A DNA stretch of 64,000 nucleotides from Thereva unica (Eukaryota > Arthropoda > Insecta > Diptera > Therevidae): contig OX465282.1 in assembly GCA_949987705.1 (NCBI GenBank), forward strand, positions 11,520,501 through 11,584,500, in the 5' to 3' direction. The notes under the pieces are model-generated. The model made no database searches. It was not told the DNA's origin and saw only the letters and a program-made list of their open reading frames with translations. Position 1 is the stretch's first letter; each line of letters opens with the position of its first letter. Below are positions 32,345 to 43,352 of the stretch, in pieces. Position numbers and translations under genes: made by a program.

Positions 32345-32935
32345 AAGGTGTCGCCTCCTGATGGCGAAGTTTATTATCTCAGTCGTGCTATACGCGGCTA
32401 CGTTGAAGAGGATGATTAACAGCAGAAAATCGAGGACCGCATATAGACTAAGCGTTCTCCGTGCGTGCTGTGCATACAGTACCCTGTCCAACGATGCGGC
32501 GTGTGCAGCGTGTGATCATCTGCGAGAAGAGTCATACTGGAGATCATACTGGGCGAGAAGAGTCATGGTTATCTATAACCAAGCATTATATTGCGAGTTC
32601 GTAAAGGATTGGCAAGGGTAGGGGAAGGGTCTGTTTAGTCTGGTCAGACTTATCCAAACGTGGAGAGATAGTTCACAAAGGAGTGTGAAGAAGTGAGTTA
32701 TGAATAACGTGGACCATGTCTTTTTTTATGGTAAGAGATTCAGCGAATCTAGGGAGAAACGAGACAACGGCCGAAGCACGACTAATACCGAAAAACTTTC
32801 TAGGACACATAGTGAAGAACGTGGACGATTGGTGGAAAGTGGAAACGAAACTGAAGTCTATACACAGGAAGTTGATAGTGGAAGAAGCCGAAGAAGGAAT
32901 AAGGCTAAGAAACAGAAACATCAGCTGCTAGAATA
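32345..32935 (+). pseudogene. R1-clade LINE fragment: reverse transcriptase thumb and C-terminal tail
   Basis: The first part (about 32361-32621) reads AKFIISVVLYAATLK, YRLSVLRACCAYSTLS and NDAACAACDHL, the typical R1-clade thumb order (SVLLYGAPxW, YRxSALRxxxAFRTxS, DEAxxVIAGxxP). After frameshifts the tail shows NVDHVFFYGKRF and, in another frame, PKNFLGHIVKNVDDWWKV, matching the EHVxFxCPRF and PENLVGHMLxS..W blocks that end R1-clade ORF2 proteins. The CCHC cysteines are lost. Both ends are ragged and no rDNA target is nearby, so this is a dispersed relic and not an element in its ribosomal site. Confidence 0.85.
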
Positions 32936-33185
32936 AGCTGATCCATTAACGCAACGCTATTTTACCAGGCCAGTCACGTGCAGAGACTGTAATACCGAAA
33001 GGTGTTTTAATTGCATGCAGAAGGGTGAAGTCTCACCTGCCAAACGTACGAAAATAAGAGTTGCTTGAACACGAGGAGTTTCAATTGAATAACAATGAAA
33101 AAAAAAGCGAATGTGCGAAGTTAGCTCGGCCTATATTTACGAATAAGAGTCATGGGCGTGAGTATAATGAAACTTGAAGTAAGTT

Positions 33186-33305
33186 TCAATAACTGTACAT
33201 TTTGAAAAATAACAGGCTCATGTCGCACGCTCGGTGCAGCTCCAAATCCGGGTGGGTATTTTACCCAGCTGGAATTTTCCGCGTGGGTACTACTACCCAC
33301 CATAC
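33186..33305 (+). repeat. ~110-bp interspersed repeat, copy 1
   Basis: CAATAACTGTACATTTTGAAAAATAA and the following CATGTC...CCGGGT..GGTACT.CTACCC blocks match 63517-63610 in the same orientation. The left copy has about 25 extra bases (ATTTTACCCAGCTGGAATTT region). The family is unknown. Confidence 0.65.
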
Positions 33306-33308
33306 TAG

Positions 33309-33569
33309 CTATTTTTTTATGTGGCAGTTCTAAGCTCAGGAGTCACCCTTTGTACTACTAGTCCGTTATGTCGATTGTCACGTCATGGTGCAATGTCTAG
33401 CAGTAAGCTTAGTATAGGAGGAAATAGGTTAAGGGCTATGAGGGTTCGGGAGTGTGTTGAAGAAGATGGCAATGAACCCTGAATTTGAAGTCTTGGATGT
33501 TGTAGGAGTTCGAAAATACTGACTGCGAAAGGCTGTTCCACAGTCGAGTTGTTCTATTAAGAAATGAAT
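33309..33569 (-). mobile_element. Family A LINE 3' end, 260 bp
   Basis: A short T run (poly-A on the minus strand) is followed by the same 3' UTR as at 2340-2580: ATGTGGCAGT.CTAA.CTCAGG, ACTACTAGTCCGT, CACGTCATGGTGCAATGTCT, and the C-terminal codons of ORF2. It is a strongly 5'-truncated insertion. Similarity stops near GAATT at about 33569. No duplication was found. Confidence 0.85.
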
Positions 33570-35765
33570 TAGGCCTACAAATATGAAGTATACAGATATG
33601 AGTTAGTACAATTGGTCAAGTGAAGTGGCCGCAGTACGTTTGGACCTAATACATGGCCAAAGAAGAATTAGAAACACATGCATAAATCGAAACATAACTA
33701 CTAGAAAGCACGAGGCAAGAAGGATATTTGATTTCTAGATCGATCCATATATTTGAAAACGAAAAAAAAAGATTAAACCATAGCATAATACAAGTTAAAT
33801 AAATAGTCACAAAATTACTTTAAAAGTTTCGAATTTTCAATATAATTAAAATAAAGAAAAAGACCCATCCCACAACCTTGCAGAAAAGTAAAGATTTAAA
33901 ATAAATTCCAAAATGAAGAAAGAAAGTGTAGAAAATTTTCATCTATTGTTTTCGCTAGAAATTAAGACTAAGAGAGAAGTTAAATTATTTCACGAAATAA
34001 CGAAATGACAAAATGAAACTTTTCGCTGTCCTTTTTTTCTCACTTAACCGAACTTTCGTCTGAAATTTTCCTTATTCATCAGAAAATTCCTAGTCTTAAG
34101 ATCCTTTCTTATAACACTATCTTCTTTTGCTCTCTTCATCATCATCATCTTCCGCAGTTTACACACTAAATTGAGAGAAATGCACAAGGACATTTTGTTG
34201 TATAAGGACGACGACGAAATGGGAGGTTTAAATGTGGTGATGGTATGATGAAATAGAGAGAAAACTTTATTCATTGTCATTTCTGTTTCATCTACCCTCA
34301 AACCACACACACTTTTCTTAAAGCTTTTATTATATATGTATATAGTATTTTTTTTTTCTCTTCACTCGTATATATCCTTTTTACTCTCTAGTACATTCAA
34401 ATGGTTTTCACTCCTTCGATGAAATTGTCTAATGTAAATGACTTTTTCTACTATAGCAACCCACCCACCCAACATCATTCCCCAAACCCTTACAGTTATC
34501 TAAGAGTTGAAAAGCATGTTTCTGACTATAGCATACCTTTTTCGCACACCTGAAACTTTTAAAAAGTTTTGCGTGAAAAACTTTTTCAACAATTTTACAA
34601 AAATTTTTTTCTCGTTACTCCTAGATTTACAACAACGGAACGGGGCAGGAAAAAAATTGAAGCTTCAGGCGATGTTACAATAATTTTTTTTTTCGTGTTT
34701 AGTCCTTTGTTTCTGTAGAATGTATAGAGGACACGGGGAAAGGACATACATGCATGCATACCTTGACGAATGTTGAAGATATTTTATCATATGAAAGTGG
34801 TTAGGATGTAACAAGATTCTTATGTTTTCTTCTTTTTTTTTTGTGCCTTGTTGTATATGTACATCTATTTCTGTGCACTTTTTCATCACATCCATTTCCA
34901 GGCATATATACGAAGTTGTTTTTGATATCCTTTGATTATAAAAAAAAAAATATTATTGTGTATTAAAGAACACAAGGCAGAAGCGAAACATCGCGTACAT
35001 ACTTATGTCTGTATGTTCTTCATTATTGTATTTTTTTTCTTCATTTGCTCGTGTCTTGCATTATAATCTAAAATATGAATGAAACCATAATATTTTAACT
35101 CAATTGATAGATCATAATATAATGAATAGTACAGTACAGTGCAGTACAGTGTATAAAAAGCAAAAAGCCATCTATTTTTAAGTAGCTAAAGCTTGAATTT
35201 CTGGCTGAAGTTTTATGCGTATCGCCCAATGGAACTTCAGCTAGTTTCAAGTTGTAACACTTTCATGTACACTGCTGTTATTCGCAGCGTAACAACTTAA
35301 ATTTACCCTTTTTCAGTGGTTAGTATGCTGGTTGTTATTATGGAACACGGCCATAATCTCAATTCTGGCAATATACATTGTTTTAATACAATTCAAAATT
35401 TATCATATGATAACCGGAGATAATACATAGATGTAAGGAATTTTGCGATCCATTATCACTGAGCAAATATCACTTGTCTAAATAGAAAACAATCCTGTTT
35501 GTAAGCCAAAGAAAACCACTAAATGTGACAGCGGATCACCTTAAATTACAAGTTAAATGTGATATTCAAAATTTACTTTAAAAATATTTTTCAAAAATGA
35601 TCTCTAATGTCACACTTTAATTGTAACACTTTGTAGCTAACTAGCTGTCGATATGACAGCTCGAAATTATTATTCCCTAATGTAATTGTGAGCCCACGAG
35701 ATGACAATACTCAAGTTATTACATATGTACTCAAATATATATTACCAAAAACACTTTTAGTATTA
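33570..35765. other. AT-rich non-coding DNA
   Basis: Contains poly-T and poly-A tracts (34030, 34345, 34690, 34945) and a small CAGTACAGTG-type repeat at about 35127-35152. The frames at 34044-34310 and 34665-34895 are composition artefacts. No gene or element is recognised. Confidence 0.45.
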
Positions 35766-35769
35766 ATTG

Positions 35770-36355
35770 ACAAAAATTAAAAACATTTAACTGGCTTTAC
35801 TAAAACTTTATCTTTAATAGTTCATACACAATCTTAATTTTTTAAATAACCGACTCCTCAGATTTACTTTACCGATGCCTGCGCCATCTATGTACAAATT
35901 TAAATAAATTGTAAATATTTTCCTGCTGGTTTGGTAGAATTTGTTTATATGGCATCACTTAATGTAATGTAATGTAAATGAGTGAGAAGGCAACTTCCGT
36001 TTCGTACAACTGTCTTTGTTTTCGTTTCAGTTTTCTGAATTCACTCGTACTGGCTCGAATCAATTCAAAAATCAAAAATATTTCGCTGCTTTTACAAAAA
36101 TTTTATATTTAATAATTAATACACAATCTCATTTTTTTAATAACCGACTCCCCATTTTACTTTACCGATGCCTGAGCCATCTATGACCAATTTAAATAAA
36201 TTGTAGATATTATCCTGCTGGTGCGGTGTGTGTCATCACTAAATTTCCGATTATGTAAATGAGTGAGAAGGCAACTTCCGTTTCGTACACCTGTCCTTGT
36301 TTGCGTTTCAGTTTTCTGAATTCACTCGTACTTGAGCGAATTAATTCAAAATCCT
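35770..36355. repeat. Tandem duplication, ~295-bp unit, two copies
   Basis: The word AACCGACTCC occurs at 35847 and 36142 (295 bases apart). Each is followed by TTACTTTACCGATGCCTG.GCCATCTATG, AATTTAAATAAATTGTA, TCCTGCTGGT, ATGTAAATGAGTGAGAAGGC and AACTTCCGTTTCGTACA, then GTTTTCTGAATTCACTCGTACT. Identity is about 85-90 percent by eye, with small indels (for example a TGTAA expansion in copy 1 near 35962). It is not part of a recognised element. Confidence 0.88.
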
Positions 36356-37108
36356 CAGAACGAGAGCAAGGAAGTTTCACTTCAAAAATTTTACACATGC
36401 GAAAATGCGAAAAAGAGCCTGGAAAATTTTCCTTGTCCTTTTACATATAATTTTCAAACTTTCAACTCCTTCATTTAATGTCATTTCTTTTACTTTTTCC
36501 TTTTTAAAGGATTCCTTTTGAGTGTTTCCTATGGAACGTGAAAGCATTGAAACATGCCATAAAAATCCCTGCATTTTATTTACTCTATCAAAATTTCATT
36601 GTAGACATAAATTTACAACGCAACAAGATTAATGTATCATTTACACTTCATTTACATTTTGTTGGTGTGTCCTTGCAGGAAAGATTGGAAGGAAAGAAGA
36701 TCCCTTCCTGTTGGTTGAGTGGTTTTTTTTGCTATCTTCCACCTATTTGGTAGGATGGTGGGATCTTCTGTGCAAGAGATAAACTTATGGGCTTAGGATG
36801 CAGAAATCTGCTTAAAGATTTAAATGAATGCGAATGGTATGGATAGAAGTGCATGGGAGGACTAACACATCTTTAATGTGCTTTTGCGCCCCTTTAGGAA
36901 TGAAAATTCAAGCTAAGAAGCCCTGACAGCTAAGTTTACTTGAAAACACCCGAACCCCCCACCCAAAAATTCTCCTCTTTCCTTAAGACATCGCATCATG
37001 ACTAACTAACTAACAGACAGAGCGACTAAGTAACAGTAATAGACTAAGTCAATCTCATAAAATAACTACTTGTACCCCATCGAACACAGAAATAGTAACC
37101 ACAGTTCA
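36356..37108. other. Non-coding DNA
   Basis: Short frames on both strands overlap one another and have no domains. A GACTAACTAACTAAC-type simple stretch lies near 36999-37040. Confidence 0.4.
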
Positions 37109-37275
37109 TGCAATTGCCAATGGTAAAGCAGTTGGAAAAGATGGCATCTCGTCAGAATTGTGGAAAGCTGACTCAACCCTCATAGCAAATGGTCTACATC
37201 CAATCCTGGAACAAGCTTGGAACACTTGTAGATTTCCGGATTATTTGAAGGAGGGTTGCATAATCGAAGGTGACA
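37108..37275 (+). pseudogene. Reverse transcriptase finger fragment (RTE-like)
   Basis: The plus strand reads IANGKAVGKDGISSELWK, then LHPILEQAWNTCRFPDYLKEGCII. This is the NGKAxGxDGIxxELxK ... PxxWKxGxIxxIPKKG block at the start of LINE reverse transcriptase. The IPKKG phrase itself is lost. Only about 50 codons survive. Confidence 0.75.
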
Positions 37276-37299
37276 ATGACTTCCACGTACTCGTCTAAG

Positions 37300-38240
37300 C
37301 TGGGTCACCAAGAACGCCGCTTGGTCACCAGAATGCTTCTCCGCTTTGCTACCAACCCGATCAGGGCAGACCAAGTGTCGAAGGAGGATTTAACCAAAAT
37401 CCAGAATGACATTGCTTAGGCAAAGCAGGTTATTGCAAACTTCACCTCAGAATTGTCCAAGGATAAACAAGACTCAAAACTCCAACGATCTGTCGATGAA
37501 CCAAGCATCCATAGTTCAAATCCAAAAAAGTCGAAGACGCACGGAACCAAAGCGATATCCTTCGCAGAAATCGCGAAGGATCGCAAAATAATCGGTGTCC
37601 TGGACGAGAACGATCCCCAAGAATAAATGGCGGTGGGTACAAGTCGCCCCCGCTAAAGTTGCCATGTAGGTGTTGAGGGGTAACCCGGGTGGTATCAAGG
37701 CACGGGCTGCGATAGCACTAGATCTGAAGATTTGTACAAATCTGTGATAGTTATAGTCGCGGTGGCTTACGCCGGTGCCCGTCTCAATGCAGTAGAAGCA
37801 TGTGACATTCCACGCGCATGGTCCCCAGGGCTCCATCATAGCTAGAAGAAGTCCTCACGATGCTATAGGCCTTCAGCCTTCATATTAAAGTAGTAACTAC
37901 ATATAAGGTTATTAAAACGGACCAGACTAACAGGGCCACAATGCAGAGTTTTCTGCTCCTAAATAAAGAATGCTTAGCGCAGCTAGCGAAGGAAAAATGC
38001 GCCGTGAACTATGGCTTCCAAAAGATAGAGACAAAGGTCTATAAAACAGACCGGGAAGCTTTAGCAATCCGGGTGGCCTACACTATAGCCTCAGACGAAG
38101 AGACCGAAGACTTGGAAATCAATGGTGAATGGGCAGCTCAAAACGAAGCTGGTGCATCGACAGATTCGGGGCTGGGCAGAGTCATCGGTAAAATATACAC
38201 GGAGCACCGGACATTGACGAGGCCATGTTTAGGGAAGTAG
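37300..38240 (+). pseudogene. LINE ORF1 relic with DUF4780-like domain
   Basis: A frame with one TAG near 37420 reads FTSELSKDKQDS, QRSVDEPSIHS and KKSKTHGTKAISFAEIAKDRK, then IGVLDENDPQ. A frameshift follows, after which KWRWVQVAPAKV, GWYQGTG, RLNAVEACDIP and finally (37941 onward) LLLNKECLAQLAKEK and NYGFQKIETKVYKTD appear in order. This succession (IGVLD..., PxxxWxWVE, W..G.. , ARLxAVxxxDIP, VVVLNxExLxxL...NYGFxxVxxKVYxTD) is the DUF4780-type protein found as the first ORF of insect LINEs. It is presumed to bind element RNA. The identification rests on recall of that family. At least three frame breaks make it non-functional. Confidence 0.72.
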
Positions 38241-38640
38241 AAGCGCATTACCTAGATTACCCTCACGACGAACTACGAGGTTAACATCCCCACGAGATTA
38301 ATGGATAAATAGACCACGTAGTATTCAGGATGCCATAAACTTTTTCACTGATGGGTCTAAGCTTGAGAGTCGAGTAGGAGGAGGAGCCTTTTCACCGAAG
38401 CTTTGGATTGAAGTCTCCTTCCGACTACTTCCGATCCCTGCAGTGTAAAATAACCGGAGGTTATACATACATTCAACCAGCAAGGCGACAGTAACCGGGC
38501 TCTATACAGATCTCTTAATGAGATGGCTCAACAGCTCAGGACCCTCCTCGTATAGGTGTCCGGTCACCGAAATATGGAGGGTAATTGTCGAAATCGAGGC
38601 CCTGAATGTCGATCAACTCCACGACTTGGGATAAGTTCAT
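38240..38640 (+). pseudogene. RNase H remnant fused by deletion to ORF1
   Basis: Immediately after the ORF1 relic come a match to the segment just before RNase H of the 46.6-48.1 kb LINE (HIPSRCEW region) and then NFFTDGSKLESRVGGGAF (catalytic Asp in TDGS). A further deletion removes the SDSQAA block, after which the WVPGHRNxEGN region continues near 38530-38595 with stops. The endonuclease, the reverse transcriptase and part of the RNase H are therefore missing from this copy. Confidence 0.75.
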
Positions 38641-39064
38641 ATGGGCGCAAAGCAGGGATAACTACATAATACCAAACCCTTCAGATGAATAGACTCGACG
38701 GCTAGTATAGTTGTCGAATAGGAGACGGCCCCTATACTAGAATAATTATGTGTGGGCTAATAACAACCATAGTTCGATAATGTTTTGTCAAGGCTGTAAC
38801 ATTTTTACTGTGACTCGAAGGGTTGATAGAATATGGAATAAATAAACCACTCTGCCCTACTGGAAGAGGGCTGGGCGAAAAGGTGACAAAGTCTTTTCGG
38901 AAAAGAGTTCACAGTTCTTGTTGTGGAATCGATAAGTCCGCCTCGGAATAGCTAGAAATACGACTAATTTAAGAGGACAAGCATGACGTAGGGGCGACTG
39001 GTTGGTAAAAGAGAGGATTGGTTTAGGGCAGTTTGATATTAGGTCATTTCGAATGATTTAAAAA

Positions 39065-39125
39065 AAATGTGGTGACAAAATTGACCCTTTGGGGACCTCG
39101 ACAGAGATAGGTTGGAGTTTGAGTT
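39065..39125 (-). mobile_element. Tiny family A LINE fragment (~60 bp)
   Basis: GGTGACAAAATTGACCCTTTGGGG...CAGAGATAGG matches 3370-3430 of the first LINE (motif B region, GVPQGSIL complement) with a few differences. There are no ends and no tail, so it is a scrap. Confidence 0.6.
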
Positions 39126-41230
39126 AGTTGTTCTGTACGGCACACGAAAATAGTGACTGAAGTCGGGCAGCGCACGTAGAGTCACTTGCCCATTAGAGAG
39201 CCTCAGGCTGAGATCGGGAAGATTAAGGCAGATTCAAAAAGCTCAAGAGCTCAAGTTGGCCTGTACACTGGAAGACGAATGAAAGAGTTCTCTCTCAAAA
39301 GAGTAACAAACTTATCCCAATCTCCCATTCAAAATTCCATTGAAGTAAAAATTAAACTTAAAACTTCATGAAGACTTTTCTCTTTTGTTTTCAACCCACA
39401 AAAACATAATTGAATATTTTCTTCTATTTTGCTTTTTATATATATATTTTTTAAACATTTTCAAAGGACAAAAGAATCAATTAAAAGCAAGCCAAATATT
39501 CTAAAAGTGCAATAAAAAAAATTGTGCATACCCCGATTATGTTCCCTCATTCATTGTTGGTGCCCTGCACAAAAGCGCATACAAAGTTTAAGTTGGTGTG
39601 TTAGAAAGAAACCATCCAGCCCTGCCCGTACCAACCTCTTACCACCCCTACCCCACCCGAAAAAAAGGACAAGTTAAATGCACTGCCAGCCGCCTTAAAC
39701 GTTCGTGCAATTGTTGCAAAGTGAAATACGAACAACAAAAAAAAACGAATCCTTTTGATAGGATACCAAACAGGATCTCCTAGCATAAGCGAAATCTTGT
39801 AAAAAGCATAGCGAAAAAAAAATAATGAAAAAAAAAGAAGAAAAGGAAAACATAAATAAAAAAACAAGGAAATGAGGGGCTCCAAAACTAGTCAAAAAGG
39901 AAGAAGTTGAAGGAGAGAACAGGAACAACAACAACACAATAAAAAAAACAGCAACATTGTTGTACATACATACATACACACTAAGCAGCGCCTCGATGCA
40001 ACGTTGTAGTTCTTTGCTTGCTTAGAGCTCTGAAAGAACACCCTGTATACCAAAAAACGAGGTGGCGGCACAGTTGTTGTGCCCTATGCTGAATGTTGTG
40101 CGAGCATAGGAGAATAATTGACTTCGAAACGATGCAGCATGAAAAAAAGGATTAAATTGAGAAAATGCTTGCGTTAACGAAATTTCCGTCTTTCTCTCTT
40201 TGCTGGATTTTTAAAAGTGCACTTAAGGAAAAAGTTCCTTTTTTCCAATTTTTATTTCGTGCTGTAGAGTTTTGCGGAGGTATATGTAGGTGTGTGTATG
40301 TGCTTCATAGAATTCCAGGACTTAGCACAATAGTTTTTAGGAAATTTATTGTGTTTTATTGTTGCTAGTTGGAAATTTTACGTCATCTTGAACGTATCAT
40401 CTTAACATGAAAAAGTACTGTACAGAAATCTGGATTTTAAGGTATTGTAAACCATCACCTTCTTTGGGCGAATATTATCAGCAGACACATAAAATAGAGC
40501 CAGAAATACGCGCATAGCCTCAGCCAACTCAAAAGAACTCAAAAATCGGCAATCGTTCGTAAAAGAACTCAAAAATCGTCAATCCAACAGGCTGGAGCAC
40601 ATCCAATTAGTTCACAACCTACTGACTGGGATTTGTGTTTTCGCAGTAGTAGCGCAATCTCGGTCGCTTTCTGTATCAGCAAATTTATACCGAAATTCAC
40701 GTTTATTCACGTCTAGCTGGAGCTTGATGAAAATAAATCAACCAGCGTTGATAATATACTAATAGTAAATGTTCCTCACAGCGGAAATTGTTTACTCCAT
40801 CATACTTCTCCGTAGTGTATCTTCTTGCAAACCAGCTTATGTTCAGCTCATACTAAAAAATTGAATTTTCTGAAAGGGTAAATTGAGAGTTGCCTGTCTA
40901 GCCGTTCAATCAAGGCAGTATTGGATGGCGTGGAATCCTAGCCCCACAATATTTCGGCCAGGAATCCTTTCTAGTAGTTTTTATAATTGGTGCCCTCTCA
41001 AAATTCTCCAACCCACTTCAGAGTTCCGCTATCATCAGCATCTTTATCACCTCTAAAAAAGCATGCACCAATCTTCTTTCTGTGACAGTTGCTTATCTAA
41101 CGCCTCACCCATCTTTTTGCTGTGCAAAAGGATCCTGAAACATCGAAGACATTTCGGTTTCGTCTTTCTTATACCGAAAATTATATGGGAGCTCGATCGC
41201 CTTCTACATAATATTAGTCTACGTCCACAG
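39126..41230. other. Non-coding, A-rich in the centre
   Basis: The A-rich stretch 39720-39960 gives false Phe-rich frames on the minus strand. A phrase at 39205-39232 (GAGATCGGGAAGATT) matches the LINE RNase H tail at 41728, so a scrap of that LINE may be present. No gene is recognised. The frame 40165-40368 has no domain. Confidence 0.4.
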
Positions 41231-41232
41231 CC

Positions 41233-41865
41233 TTGGCTCAACAGTTCAGCACCCTCCTCGTATGGGTGCCTGGGCACCGAAATATAGAGGGAAATTGTAA
41301 AGCTGACGAACTGGTTAGGAAAGGCACGACCGCTACTCTCCTTCCAGGAAAGGAAAGAGTTGGTATGCCTTGGGCCACTTTTAAACTCCAATGCAAACAG
41401 CACACGATGCAACAAGCAGAAAAGCATTAGAGAGACCTTAATAAATGCGCCGTGGCCTAATTAACCTGGCCTTCTTATGATCTCAGGCGGACCACCTCAC
41501 TGCTGACCCTCGGTAATCAAGACCTCTCAGCTATAGTGGGAGTGTTGACCGGATACTGTCTGATAGGGACGCATGCGACCCACTTAGGTCTTGAGACCAA
41601 CGATTTTTGCAGAAGCTGTAAGAATCCGGACGAGGAGGAAAGTGTACTTCATCTCCTCTGTCACTGCCCAGCCCTAAGCAGAAGAAGACTAACCTCATTT
41701 GGTGAGCCCTTTTTAAGCACGCTAGCAGAGATCGGGAAGATTGCGATTCCTTAACTTAGAAGATTTATTACTTCCTCGAGATGGTTTAGCGAAGAAACGA
41801 CACTTGAACATCACCTGAGAATAGAACTAGACAGCGTCACATAAATAAATTAAAGTTGTAAATTT
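41233..41865 (+). pseudogene. RNase H C-terminal half of an I/R1-group LINE
   Basis: Starting abruptly at 41233, the frame reads AQQFSTLLVWVPGHRNIEGNCKADEL, then KERVGMPWATFKLQCKQH. Stops near 41428 and 41458 interrupt it. It resumes with GVLTGYCLIGTHATHLGL, NDFCRSCKNPDEEESVLHLLCHCPAL and GEPFLSTLAEIGKIAIP. The CxxC...CxC end is intact. It is about 90 percent identical by eye to the LINE at 46.6-48.1 kb until TTGAACATCA (41805-41814), after which the 3' ends differ, so the tail has been replaced or belongs to a subfamily. RNase H would have removed the RNA strand after cDNA synthesis. Confidence 0.85.
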
Positions 41866-42044
41866 GGCAAGACTTCTAGGCTCTCTCGTTCTTTAGCTTA
41901 GTGAATCGTTCTTTAGCCTTAACAGAATCCAGAAGGAGGCGAAGAATTATTAGCTTCTTCTTATGCAAGAGTGAATCAATATAATATAACACTCACGAGG
42001 TAGCTATCATGTTACAAATAACATGAAAAGAATAGGCTACAGTC

Positions 42045-42735
42045 CGATGGTTAGGTTATGTTAAGTGTAAGGCTGCCTCCTATGCGACCCATGCTCTAAT
42101 TAGCGATTTGGGCACTCTTTTTATGACATCAACCAGTGTATCTAAGGTTTGGTGGTTGTTTAAACGACTATAGTGAATAAATAAGTCTATTCTGTAGATT
42201 CGTCTCCTTTAAGCCTTCCAGAACGTTGCCGCATATTGTGTGCAGTCTGGCTTGGGCTAGAGTCGAGCATTTACACAGGAAGTAAACCAGTGTTTGCCTC
42301 TTGGTCGTTTCCACACAGCTGGGAAATAGACGTGATACGAGATGCCCAGTTTTATAGCATAGTAGGCATGTAAGCCAATCTCTCGTTAATCGAAGTAATG
42401 TCTTTATGGCTGGTGCCGGTCTGGGCTAAGTTGTCATGGAAAAAGGATTGGTGTTTTTGGTAGTACGTGTTTAACACTATAGTCCGAACCATTAGAGTTT
42501 TGTGTCCGGGATTAGAAATTCAACCCTGGAGGATGGTGTGAGAGTATGCCCATCCAAACTGAGTGGTCGAAGGAATGATCGTTTTCCCAGTGAATAGCAT
42601 TAGCTCATTTCTGCCTGGGTTTACTGTCAGACCAAAGCCTGCTGTACAATAACTAACTCTGTTTAGGCATTATTCCATGGTTTTACTAATCAAGAATGGA
42701 CCCATTGCTGACACCATTATCGACTTGCACCCGCC
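42045..42735 (-). pseudogene. RNase H end of another LINE, minus strand
   Basis: Reading the minus strand from about 42390, one frame gives LTCLLCYKTGHLVSRLFPSC, then VETTKRQTLVYFLCKCSTLAQARLHTIC. This equals the LLTGHCxLG...C..C...ETxxHFLCxCPALAxxRLRxLG tail after LINE RNase H. The 5' part up to 42735 is diverged. Near the 3' end (about 42045-42060) the plus strand shows GGTTAGGTTA, a partial TTAGG tail like that at 46611. The rest of the element is missing. Confidence 0.6.
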
Positions 42736-43352
42736 TGTATTTCAAGGGGACGTAACTGTACCAAACGCAGGTCTTGAACATATCTACCCCTATTCATATG
42801 ATTGAAGAGAAATATACTTAGAAATATGCGACAGTCAGAGCCGGTGCTTGGGTTTTTTGCGCCCTATAGGATGTTCATTTTTGAACGCAGTGAAGGACAA
42901 TGGAAAAGACACAAACATTCGCTGAATGGGTGAAAAATAGTTTGCGCAAAAATTTACGATTACACCATAATAATGCGTATAACATAAAAAAAGATTGCAT
43001 AGGCAAGAAGTTGGGTCAACGTCACCAACAAAAATCTGCTGCAAAAGTCATTTGCGGAGACGAGAGTAGGCGAAAATGATGGGGTGGGCCTATTTTTTGA
43101 CATCTGTATAGTTATTGTTTTTGTCTCCCTTTTGCTAGGAAAAGAAAAGAAAAGTTATGGCAGATGGGAGAATTAATATTAAAAGCAGCAACAAGCCTAA
43201 GCATTCCAACGTACAGTTTGTTGGAAAAGTTGGCTCTTTTGAAATTCGATGCTTCATCGAATTTCAAAAGTGAATTGATGATTACAACCAATTTTTGTTG
43301 GTTGTCCCGTGTGAAACTGGCCATATTAATTTGTTAGACAGTAATATTCCGG

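Noticed and set aside
32345..32935. R1 in its 28S rDNA target
   Set aside because: No rRNA sequence is adjacent; ends are ragged, so it is a dispersed R1-clade relic.
39601..39979. Minus-strand Phe-rich frames
   Set aside because: Antisense of an A-rich stretch (39720-39960); low complexity only.
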